A DNA stretch of 64,000 nt, from the NCBI GenBank assembly GCA_030544215.1, contig JARZZO010000001.1, forward strand, positions 42,625,098-42,689,097, in the 5' to 3' direction. The notes under the pieces are model-generated. The model saw only the letters and a program-made list of their open reading frames with translations. It was not told the DNA's origin and made no database searches. Origin of the DNA: Zantedeschia hybrid cultivar. Taxonomy: Eukaryota > Streptophyta > Magnoliopsida > Alismatales > Araceae. This document shows positions 11,710-22,568 of the stretch, one piece after another. The position numbers and the translations under genes were made by a program. How positions within the stretch are numbered: the stretch's first letter is position 1; each line of letters starts with the position of its first letter.

Positions 11710-13294
11710 TGTTAGAATTGGGTGGCCTCAAAGCCAATCATTGTACATTCTAGTTCAGATTATTAATAAAGGCAATCATTTCTTCATTTAATAGTTCTCG
11801 CAATTAACTATCGTAATGAAGGTCCATAGACAAATGTATGGGATATTGAATCATGATGAGATCATGATAGTGAGATCAATATTCTAAGGCAATTGTCTTA
11901 AATAGTTCTCGATCATAGGATATTTGAGATGGACATTAAATATCCGATAAGATCGACACAAGTTATGTCTACTCATATGATGAGGGTGAATGATCTCACA
12001 TTCACTCGTGTGGTGACACTAAGACAAACAAGTGGGTGCTCATTAGAGAATGAGTTCACTGAACAGACCCAAATAAGAATTCCTGGATGGTAATTATACC
12101 TATTAGTCAACCAGGGAATTCAATCGTTGCAGTAGCACAGTTGGTCCTTTGACCTGAGTCACCAATGATACCTTGTTTGTGGACCATTGTATCTTGATTC
12201 TCTGACTCGTGGACTTTAACCATTAAGTCCACCATAATCGGTCTTTCAGATACAGTGGAAAGCTTGCGGAGGTAATTGAGTGAACAACAAGGGATCACTC
12301 ACTCTTGGTATAAGACTGGAGAGAGAATGTCCCATGGATGTGTACACAGAAATCCCTGGCCAGGGTCAAATGAAAGAGATGTCTTTCTAGATATTAACTG
12401 TGTACTGGAATCCATCTGCATAATGCGATAGAGGGTTTGACTATAAAACCATACCCTTGCATTATCGGGACATTGTATGAGTGAAGGATTATATCTGTGC
12501 GGTATCGGCAGACGGAAAGGTTCAATTGAAGGGAACAGTATCCCTTATATCTTATGGGATCATGAGGTAGTGTTTGGTGCTGTTCATGATCAGAAGGCCA
12601 AGTGATTTGATCATCAGATGATAATTCACTTGTTTATTAAATTAATCATTTAACATAGGATGTTTAAATGTTAATTAATAAATATTAAACTCAAGAAACA
12701 GTTCTAAGTTTAATGGGCCTGCAACCGGACTGATATATGGGCCTAGAGGGTCACACACATAAGAGTTCTCGTCAGACGGTGAGAGATGTTAAATTTCATG
12801 TTTATCTGGGTTTTTGTGAAAAGCTGTAGGATAAACATGAAGATTTAATGGAGAATTATCTAAGGCCAAACTCTTGGATAATCATAAGGATTAACTCTTG
12901 TGCTTATCCTTATTTTTATATAAGGAGGGCCAAGGGGGAGAGGTAAAAAAGTTAGTTGGACGAATTTTTCTCCCCAGATTCTCTCTCTCCTCTCTCTCTC
13001 CTTCTCTCTCTCTTGGAGTGGATCTGTCTCTCTCCGCGCATGGTGGATTTGAGATCTGGTCGGAGCACTCAAGCCGAGGAGGAAATCGCGTCTGCTGCGG
13101 GAACTCGTGTGGATACCTCTAGAGATCGTGCGCGTGCGCGATTACCGAGTCGGCATCATCCACGGGAGATTCGAAACCCCGCAAAGGTGAAGAACTATTC
13201 TTCTCGCTTAGATTTTAATGTCCGTTTTACGACCCCAGCAACCGATACAATGGAATCATTTTTATTTCCGCTGTGTTCATGACGATTCCATACA
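11710..13294 (+). repeat. 5' LTR of copia element A
   Basis: It begins TGTTAGAATTGGGTGG and ends GACGATTCCATACA, with the primer site starting two bases later. A TATATAAGGAGG-like box lies at about 12917-12928, followed by a CT-rich tract (12970-13025), so transcription probably starts near 12950. Short open frames here recur in the 3' LTR and are not genes. Confidence 0.93.
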
Positions 13295-13295
13295 G

Positions 13296-13308
13296 TGGTA
13301 TCAGAGCC
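13296..13308 (+). promoter_or_regulatory. Primer binding site (tRNA-iMet) of copia element A
   Basis: TGGTATCAGAGCC is the complement of the 3' end of plant initiator tRNA-Met, placed one base after the LTR. It is the commonest plant LTR-retrotransposon primer. Confidence 0.92.
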
Positions 13309-13950
13309 AGGTTCGCTGGTTCGGTTGTAAAACGGCACCGTTATGCGTGTTTTTCTCGTTATGCGTGAAGAACCCGTATTGTACGTGTTCTTGTCTCTAA
13401 TCCGATTAAAATTGACAGAATAGTGTTCATATGATGATCACAATCAATTTGATTATTTTTCTGTAATTTTTCGGATTTTATTTGGGTTTTTCGGAGTTCT
13501 TCGTGGGACGACGAACGTGGTACTTTAGCGGCTTCGTACGCTATTCCCAAGTGTTGGGATGGCGGCCCGGATGTCCATATCTCATGGTGATAGTCACCGC
13601 TACGGATTGGGCATGAAGATCGGGGCCGGAGTGCCCTTAGCGGTGCTAAAAATCGAGCCTAAACTCGGGTTTTTGAAACCTGAAAAAAATCAGATTTTTG
13701 GGTTTTTGGGGCTAGGTTTGCTCCCCATCGCCGGTCACCGGTGGCCCTGCCGGCGCTGGGCACGTCGCCGGCGTCGGGGGCAACGCCGGCCGGGGCCGGC
13801 GGCGGCGCCGGATCCTCCCAGCCGCAGCTCCTGCACAAAATTAGGGTTTCTGGTTTTTTGCAGGGAAGAGGCCGGTCGAAACGCAGGTTAAGGGGCCGGA
13901 CCGCCCGGTCCCGACCCGGTCGGACCGGGCGGGGGCCGGGCGGCGCCCTG

Positions 13951-14010
13951 GCCGAGCCAAGGTGCGACCCTGGCCGAGCCAGGGTTCGACCCTGGCCGAG
14001 CCAGGGCCCT
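13951..14010 (+). repeat. 22-bp GC-rich palindromic tandem repeat in the copia A leader
   Basis: Units start at 13951, 13973 and 13995 (the last partial). Each begins GCCGAGCCA and ends CGACCCTG. The junction CCAGGGTTCGACCCTGG is a perfect palindrome with a 3-base centre, so the transcript would form a stable hairpin. Confidence 0.85.
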
Positions 14011-15165
14011 GGGCCCGGGCCGTTTGGGCCCTAATGGGCTGGGCCCATTTTCTGGTTTTTAAAATTTGTTTTTAATGCCTGTTTAACCCCCTTTAAACCC
14101 TATATTAGCCCATTTAAGCCTGTTTTAAAATTATTTTAAAGCAGAATAATTATAGGAATAATTAATAAATGTTATTAATTATTTTTTATGATTATTAACA
14201 GCTTATTAAAGTGTTTAATAACTGTTAGTCAATTAAAGGGCTTTATAATTAATGGGTGTTAGTTAATTATTTAAAATTGTTTTAGATAATTAATTTCCCT
14301 GTTAAATTAATTAGTTTAAAATTGTTTTAAACTGATCTCATGTATAACTTGATTACATTTTGCCGTTCAAATTGTTTGAATTATTATTTAGATTAACTGA
14401 ATGGTTTAGTTAGTTTTTTTGTCAATAATATTTTGAATATTATTGATTATGCTGAAATAAATGTTATTTCGAAAACTAATTGGTATTATAATTTTATATT
14501 TATAAAATTTAATACCAAACAGCAATTATGTGATGATTGTGATGCATGTGATGTGTTTTATGGTGGGATGATCATGGACTTAGAATTTTCATGTGATGAA
14601 TGATGTGAATGGATGCGATGTTTATTTCATTTGGTATTTTAAATAGGACCTGCGTGTCCTCCTCTCTCTTAATCCAAGTGTACTTTCTACCTTCCTATAA
14701 GATTGTACTCCCCTTGATAAGATCAAGGTTTCTAATTGTTTAAATGTACATTTGTAGACCTGCGAGTCCTAGATATCGTATTTAAATGTATCGGATTAAG
14801 TTTAGAGGACGGGATCTTCTGAAGACATCTCTGGAGGGAGGACTCGCATCAAATGGAACCAGTGTTGCTGTTTTCACATTAGGATCCTATTATGGATCAT
14901 CGTTTGGCTCCGATGATTCCATAGTAGCTTTAACAGTCCATGATCATCCCCATTTAATTTTTCTTGTGGACTATGCTATCATATATATATATTTCTATTA
15001 AGTATATTGATACTTCAAATTGAAATACTATTGATAGCACGATTTTTATAAATCAAAATAAAAAACCCCTCTTTTAAAACTTAAGTTGTAAACGTGAGAT
15101 ATTCAGAATAATCCACGTAACCCACCATCATTATAGATCTTAGGATAATTCTTATCTCAAACAGA

Positions 15166-15463
15166 TTTGTTGTGCTACCACAAGGTCTGTTTGATTTAGA
15201 AATTAAACTAGGTCTACGACATGTGATGTCATTAATATGAATGGACAAATAGTGTAGTTTTGTTGTGCTACCACAAGGATTGCACTATGAATTCATGTCA
15301 TCTAAGTAATGATGGATAAACTTAACTGAATCAAATTGATTTGTTGTGCTACCATAAGGTCATTCTGATTCAGGGGTTAAATCGATCGGATATTGCAAAC
15401 GTTGCAACTGTCAAGAGTTGACTGCCTAAGGGACTTGATGTGATTTGTTGTGCTACCACAAGG
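15166..15463 (+). repeat. Four dispersed copies of a hairpin-forming 20-mer in the copia A leader
   Basis: TTTGTTGTGCTACCACAAGG occurs at 15166-15185, 15259-15278, 15340-15359 (one base changed, ACCATAAGG) and 15444-15463. The spacings are 93, 81 and 104 bases. The core TTGTG-CTAC-CACAA folds as a 5-bp stem with a 4-base loop. They lie 180-480 bases before the gag start. No role is known to me. Confidence 0.9.
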
Positions 15464-15645
15464 TCACAAGCATGTTGCCCGAAGGATTCTGATCCCCACT
15501 AGGAGATCACCGGAATCTCCCGTTGTGTATCTTAGAGGGTCATACAGATAACCGAAAAATAGTGGGAGCATAAATCTAGATTAAAAGTCCTAAATCTGAT
15601 TTTAAGAACTATCTGCTCATTTTATATATTTCCATGTAGGTCGCT

Positions 15646-18600
15646 ATGTCGTCACCTAACCCCCTCCGTTGCATACTTGATGCAAACAAACTCAAGGGAC
15701 CAAATTACATTGACTGGTTACGCAACCTGAAGATTGTCCTCAGGTGTGGAAAGCTAGCCTATGTCCTGGATCAACCAGATCCAGTGCAACCCAGTGATAA
15801 TGCTAACGAAGATAAATTAATGATGTATGAAAATTGGAAGGAGGACTCTGTCAAGGTCCAGTGTTATATGCTCGGTTCAATGAACAATGAACTGCAGCGA
15901 CAGCATGATAACGTGGAACTTAAGACCATTCTGAATCACCTACAAGAGTTGTTTGGTGAACAATCAAGAACAGAAAGATATGAGATATCTAAGAAATTGT
16001 TCAGGACCAGAATGAGCGAGGGCACATCTGTGCAAACTCATGTACTCAAGATGATAGAATGGATTGAGAGGCTTGCTGTGCTCGGCTTTGTTATGAACAA
16101 TGACCTGAGCATTGACTTAATCCTACAGTCCCTTCCAGATTCATTTTCACAATTCATTATCAACTTCAATATGATCAAAATTGAAGTTTCACTAGCTGAG
16201 CTGCTTAACATGTTGAAGACAGCATAAGGCACTATCCAGAAAGATAAGCCAAATGTAATGCTTGTTGGTAAGACCAACAAGAAAAGGAAAGCTGGACAGA
16301 CCTTTAAGAAAGGTAAGCCTAAGAAGCTAGTGAAAAACAAACCGGCGGCACAAAAGGACAAAGCTAAAGTCAATGATAAAGGTCAGTGTTTCCACTGCCA
16401 TAAAGAAGGTCATTGGAAGAGAAACTGCAAGATTTATCTTGCAGAAAAAGCAAAGGAGAATCTTGATGAAACTTCAGGTATTCTCATGATCGATCTTAAC
16501 TTGTCTTATAGAGAATCAACATCCTGGGTATTAGATACTGGATGTGTTTCTCATATATGCAATAACTTGCAGGTGTTAACAAGTAAAAGAAGATTGAACC
16601 GCGGAGACGTAGATCTGAGGCTCGGGAATGGAGCAAAAGTTGCTGCGTTAGCTGTGGGGACAGCAAGACTTCAGATGCCGTCAGGAGACTCTTTGGAACT
16701 GATAGATTGTTATTATGTTCCAACCATTATTAGGAATATCATATCTATTTCATGTTTAGATAGACAAGGATATTCTCTGAAGCTAGAGAATAAAGGTTGT
16801 TCAATTTATCAAGGAGACAAATTGTTTGCTTCCGGATATTTATTGAATGGATTATATTTACTTGATATTTCATATGATGTTTATCTGGTAAATAATTCTC
16901 TTGAACGCTTAGATAAGGATGTGAATAAAACGTACCTATGGCATTGTAGGCTAGGTCATATAAATGAGAACAGGATCATAAGGTTGCAAAAGAATGGATA
17001 TCTTGATCCATTTGATTATGAATCATTTGCAACCTGTGAAGCTTGTCTCATGGGAAAGATGACCAAAGCTCCATTCTCAGGATATGGAGAAAGAGCTAAG
17101 GACTTATTGGAACTAATACATAGTGATGTATGTGGTCCAATGTCCACTAATGCTATGGGTGGTTACTCATACTTTGTTTCATTTACAGATGATTTCTCAA
17201 GATATGACTACATATATTTAATGAAATATAAGTCAGAAGTCTTTGAGAAATTTAAAGAGTTTAAAAACGAAGTTGAGAACTAGACTGGAAAGAGTATTAA
17301 AACTCTTCGATCAGATCGAGGGGGTGAATACTTAAGTACATAATTCACAGAATATCTTAAGGATAATGGTATTTTGTCTCAGTGGACTCCTCCCTATACA
17401 CCTCAGTTAAATGGTGTATCGGAAAGGAGAAATCGTACTCTATTAGATATGGTACGATCCATGATGAGTTATGCCAAACTTCCAATCTCTTTATGGGGAT
17501 ATGCACTGTTGACTGCTGCATATCTGTTGAACAAAGTTCCCAGTAAGTCAGTACCTTCCACTTCATATGAGATATGGAAAGGAAAGAAACCAGACTTTAA
17601 GCATGTTAGAGTCTGGGGTTGTCCTGCACATGTCAAAAGACATGATCCAGACAAACTGGATTCCAGGACAGAGAAATGTAGATTTGTAGGATATCCAAAA
17701 GAGACTTTTGGATATTACTTCTATCAGCCCAGCGATCAAATGGTGTTTGTCGCAAAAAGAGCTGTCTTCTTAGAGAAAGAATATCTTTCAAAAGAAGACA
17801 GTGGGAGCAAGATAGAACTGGAAGAAATTCTAGACTCACAAATCAACTCTGGTTCATCTACTGAACCATTGACTCAAGAACTTGTTCAAGATGATACACA
17901 AAAGGTTCGCAGATCAGGTAGAGTGCCTAAGCAGCCTGAAAGATATGTTGGACATATCGATGATGGCAAGACAAAAGTACACTTAAATGAGGATGATGAT
18001 CCTCAAACCTACCTAGAAGCCATAAATAGTCAAGAATCAGAAAAATGGCAAGAGGCAATGGATTCTGAAATTCAGTCCATGTATGCCAACCAAGTTTGGA
18101 ACTTGGTTGATCTGCCAGAAGGTATGGTACCTATTGGCAGTAAATGGATCTTTAAAAGAAAGATCGGGGCAGATGGACAGATTGACACATACAAAGCAAG
18201 GCTGGTAGCAAAAGGATATCGTCAAAGGCAAGGCATTGACTATGACGAAACCTTTTCTCCAGTTGCCATGATTAAGTCAATCAGAATACTTCTTGCTATC
18301 GCTGCATTCTATGATTATGAAATATGGCAAATGGATGTGAAAACAGCATTCCTTAATGGGAACCTTCAAGAAGAGGTGTATATGATACAACCTGAAGGAT
18401 TCACTTCCATAGAGCATTCAAGCAAGGTATGCAAGCTGCAAAGATCCATCTATGGATTAAAGCAGGCATCCCGAACTTGGAACTTAAGATTTGATGAAGC
18501 AATCAAATCTTATGACTTCATTAAGAATGAAGATGAACCTTGTGTATACAAAAAGGCTAGTGGGAGCGCAGTTACCTTTTTGGTACTTTACGTTGATGAC

Positions 18601-19556
18601 ATTCTACTCATTGGGAATGATGTAGGAATATTGTCATCAGTAAAGGCTTGGTTATCCAAAAACTTCTCCATGAAAGATTTGGGAGAAGCATCCTATATTC
18701 TGGGAATAAGGATCTATAGAGATAGGTCCAAAAGGATGCTTGGCTTGTCCCAATCTATGTACATAGATACCATAGTCAAAAGGTTTGGCATGGAAAATTC
18801 CAAGAGAGGCCTCGTTCCTATGAGGCATGGAATTTATCTCCCTAAAGAAATGTCTCCCAAGACACTTGAAGAGAGAACATACATGGATAGAGTTCCTTAT
18901 GCCTCGGCAATAGGATCTATCATATATGCAATGCTATGTACTAGGCTTGATGTGGCACATCCATTAAGTGTCACTAGTAGATATCAGGCTGATCCAGGTG
19001 AGGAACACTGGAAGGCGGTGAAATGTATCCTTAGATACTTGAGAAGGACTAAGGATCTATTTCTCGTTTGTGGAGGAAACGACTTGGAACTTCGAGGATT
19101 TACTGACTCGAGTTTCCAGTCGGATATGGATGACAGCAAATCCATGTCTGGATTTGTGTTCATGTTAAATGGAGGTGCAGTAAGTTGGAAGAGTTCCAAA
19201 CAGGAAACAAAGCAGAATACATTGTTGCAGCTGAAGCGGCCAAGCAGGCGGTTTGGATGAAGAAGTTCATCTCGGCGCTTGGAGTCGTTCCAAGCATTTC
19301 AGATCCTGTTCCATTATTGTGTGACAACAATGGGGCAATAGCTCAAGCGAAGGAGCTAAGATCACATCAGAAGTCAAAGCACATTCTGAGACGATTTCAT
19401 TTGATTCGTGAGATAATCGCCCGAGGAGATATAGTAGTTGAGAAAGTCTCATCTGAAGATAATGTAGCAGATCCCTTGACTAAGCCATTGTCTCAAAACA
19501 ATTTAGAACGTCACCTTAAGTCTATGGGACTTAGACACATGGGTGATTGGCTATAG
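15646..19556 (+). pseudogene. gag-pol polyprotein of copia element A (three stops, one deletion)
   Basis: One long frame encoding Gag and the replication enzymes. Gag starts at ATG 15646 (MSSPNPLRCILDANKL) and meets TAA at 16225. The same frame continues with a CCHC knuckle (CFHCHKEGHWKRNC, 16387-16428), a protease with LDTG at about 16531, integrase (HCRLGH finger near 16945, then HSDVCGP and DDFSRYD) with stops at TAG 17281 and TAA 17341, RT with YVDD at 18589-18600, and RNase H. Compared with the related copy at about 29190, 19 bases are missing near 19206, just before the conserved EAEYI segment. The end is therefore in another frame, which closes at TAG 19554-19556. The TAG at 17281 replaces a Gln codon before TGKSIKTLRSD. 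Otherwise it is well preserved. Confidence 0.93.
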
Positions 19557-19560
19557 TCCA

Positions 19561-19570
19561 AGTGAGAAAA
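19561..19570 (+). promoter_or_regulatory. Polypurine tract of copia element A
   Basis: AGTGAGAAAA abuts the 3' LTR and corresponds to AGTGGGAGAT in copia B (44566-44575). Confidence 0.75.
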
Positions 19571-21155
19571 TGTTAGAATTGGGTGGCCTCAAAGCCAATC
19601 ATTGTACATTCTAGTTCAGATTATTAATAAAGACAATCATTTTTTCATTTAATAGTTCTCGCAATTAATTATCGTAATGAAGGTCCATAGACAAATGTAT
19701 GGGATATTGAATCATGATGAGATCATGATAGTGAGATCAATATCCTAAGGCAATTGTCTTAAATAGTTCTCGATCATAGGATATTTGAGATGGACATTAA
19801 ATATCCGATAAGAACGACACAAGTTATGTCTGCTCATATGATGAGGGTGAATGATATCACATTCACTTGTGTGGTGACACTAAGACAAACAAGTGGGTGC
19901 TCATTAGAGAATGAGTTCACTGAACAGACCCAAATAAGAATTCCTGGATGGTAATTATAACTATTAGTCTACCAGGGAATTCAATCGTTGCAGTAGCACA
20001 GTTGGTCCTTTGACCTGAGTCACCAATGATACCTTGTTTGTGGACCATTGTATCTTGATTCTCTGACTCGTGGACTTTAACCATTAAGTCCACTATAATC
20101 GGTCTTTCAGATACAGTGGAAAGCTTGCGGAGGTAATTGAGTGAACAACAAGGGATCACTCACTCTTAGTATAAGACTAGAGAGAGAATGTCCCATGGAT
20201 GTGTACACAGAAATCCCTAGCCAGGGTCAAATGAAAGAGATGTCTTTCTAGATATTAACTGTGTACTGGAATCCATCTGCATAATGCAATAGAGGGTTTG
20301 ACTATAAAACCATACCCTTGCGTTATCGGGACATTGCATGAGTGAAGGATTATATCTGTGAGGTATCGGCAGACGGAAAGGTTCAATTGAAGGGAACAGT
20401 ATCCCTTATATCTTATGGGATCATGAGGTAGTGTTTGGTGCTGTTCATGATCAGAAGGCCAAGTGATTTGATCATCAGATGATAATTCACTTGTTTATTA
20501 AATTAATCATTTAACATATGATGTTTAAATGTTAATTAATAAATATTAAACTCAAGAAACAGTTCTAAGTTTAATGGGCCTGCAACCGGACTGATATATG
20601 GGCCTAGAGGGTCACACACATAAGAGTTCTCGTCAGACGGTGAGAGATGTTAAATTTCATGCTTATCTGGGTTTTTGTGAAAAGCTGCAGGATAAACATG
20701 AAGATTTAATGGAGAATTATCTAAGGCCAAATTCTTGGATAATCATGAGGATTAACTCTTGTGCTTATCCTTATTTTTATATAAGGAGGGCCAAGGAGGA
20801 GAGGTAAAAAAGTTAGTTGGACGAATTTTACTCTCCATATTCTCTCTCTCCTCTCTCTCTCCTTCTCTCTCTCTTGGAGTGGATCTGTCTCTCTCCGCGC
20901 ATGGTGTATTTGAGATCTGGTCGGAGCACTCAAGCCGAGGAGGAAATCGCGTCTGCTACGGGAACTCGTGTGGATACCTCTAGAGATCGTGCGCGTGCGC
21001 GATTACCGAGTCGGCATCATCCACAGGAGATTCGAAACCCCGCAAAGGTGAAGAAATGTTCTTCCCGCTTAGATTTTAATGTCCGTTTTACGACCCCAGC
21101 AACCGATACAATGGAATCATTTTTATTTCCGCTACGTTCATGGCGATTCCATACA
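19571..21155 (+). repeat. 3' LTR of copia element A
   Basis: The same 1585-bp length and TG...CA ends as 11710-13294, with about 36 substitutions between them by eye. It is followed directly by the GGTGG TSD. Confidence 0.93.
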
Positions 21156-22568
21156 GGTGGTAGTAGGAACCCTTGTAGAAGTGACGGGAGTAGTTCCGAA
21201 CCGCTTGGAAAAATGCATGGGGCGATTGGTAGTCCCTCGGGAGTCAGGTTGCCGGAAAATGGGGGCCCTAGTGGGCTTCTGAAACCATTCTACATTTAAG
21301 GTGATCTGATAGGCATGTTCTAGTGTGATCACCTCACGTAGGAATAGCTCACGTTGGATGCTCTCATGCAACCCTGTCCGAAACCTCGATAAGGTGACCC
21401 TACTATCTTCACCAACGCCACACCTAAGGTAATGGTCATCAAATTCGGCTATGTACTCAAACACCGTCCGGCCGTCTTGAGTCAACTTCTGCCGCTAGTC
21501 TAGGAGGCGTTGCTCATAAGATGGAGGCACATATTTCTCCCGCAATTTCTCTCTCATTTCCTCCCATGTGGAGATAGGTCTCAGCCGCCTTGCAGCACGA
21601 AGATGCTCCACGTTGAGCCAGTAGGTTTTGGCTCGACCCATAAGCCTCATAGAAGCAAGGGTCACCTTCCTCTCTTTACTCACGGCATACCAGGTAAAAT
21701 ACTGGCTCATCCCCGCCTCCAAGTCAAGATAGGCCTTGGGGTCTAGGGTACCATCAAAAGTTAGAGCATCTACCCTCACACTCCAGAGGATGTGATCATC
21801 AATGTCGGAGTAATCCCTAGGCCATCTCTCAAAGGGTATGTGCTCTCGGCCGCGCTCATAGGCATTCCTAACCCATGGTGGGTAGGGGATATCATGCTCG
21901 TCTCTCTCACCCCCATACTCATGCGGAGCCCTCTCAAAGTGCCCGGGATCTTGCCCACGGCGGGGCACATCCCCTTGAACCCTGTAAGGGTCGGGAACCC
22001 GTTCATGTCCATCAAAGTAATACCTTGGACCTCTTGCAAAGGGTACACGGTCCCTACCACAGCCGTAGGCCTCCCCTCATACCCGTGGTGCGTCGGGGAA
22101 TGGGTCGTATTCATAATACTAGCCATAGCCTCGGGGAACTCTCTCGCGTAGCACACAATCTTGTCCACGGCCGTGGATACCCATCCGATCCTGAAGTGGG
22201 TCAGGATAATGTTCCTGGGCTAATCTATTGTCAAACTCAACTCTCCTTCGCGGCGCCCTCTTGGGATGTGCACGATTAGGCTCATGGTCAATAACATCCT
22301 CCTGGCCTTGGGGTGGATTGGGGGCCCTAACTGGCTCTGCACGACGGTTCTCCAAGTGGTCACGTACTCCCGCACGTTCCTCCGCCTCTTGGGGTCTATC
22401 TAGAGGATTCTCTGGATTATTCACTTTTCCCACCACGACTCTCATAGACTCCCCTAAAGTAGTGAGCCTCTCATCCACATGTTGGGTTAGTCGCCCAAAC
22501 TAATAGGTTATGTCTTGCAAAGATTTGCCCAAGAGGGTCTCTATGGTGTCTACAAGTGTGGGATCCAT
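21156..22568 (-). pseudogene. Degenerate gag of the chromovirus, cut by copia element A
   Basis: On the minus strand the frame probably starts at the ATG at 22568-22566 (MDPTLVDTIETLLGKSL). It runs with in-frame stops near 22500, 22119, about 22090 and 21495 down to the copia insertion at 21156. The retrotransposon Gag core is clear at about 21800-21300 (YLDLEAGMSQYFTWYAVSKE, then AKTYWLNVE and FDDHYLRCGV). The gag continues on the other side of copia A with the CCHC knuckle near 11550. Upstream it carries an Arg/Glu/Pro-rich N-terminal segment. The stops leave it inactive. Confidence 0.85.

Larger units (their letters stand above)
13309..15645 (+). other. Long untranslated leader of copia element A
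   Basis: This is 2.3 kb between the primer site and gag. Its base composition changes sharply: a GC-rich block at about 13720-14045, then a very AT-rich stretch at 14050-14560. It also holds a 22-bp tandem repeat and four dispersed hairpin-forming repeats, listed separately. A 110-residue open frame at 13559-13891 and a 97-residue one at 13741-14034 cover the GC block. Both have low-complexity Arg/Pro/Gly composition and I do not regard them as genes. Confidence 0.7.
11710..21155 (+). mobile_element. Ty1/copia element A, complete with TSD
   Basis: It has paired 1585-bp LTRs, a tRNA-Met primer site, gag, protease, integrase, RT, RNase H and a purine tract. The integrase-before-RT order defines Ty1/copia. 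It is flanked by a perfect 5-bp TSD, GGTGG (11705-11709 and 21156-21160), inside the chromovirus gag region. I count about 36 differences between its LTRs (about 2.3%), less than in the host chromovirus, as nesting requires. The polyprotein has three stops and one 19-base deletion, so it is non-autonomous. The clade was not determined. Confidence 0.95.

Noticed and set aside
13559..14034. Arg/Gly/Pro-rich open frames in the copia A leader as genes
   Set aside because: They come from the GC-rich block and its 22-bp repeat, and no domain is visible.
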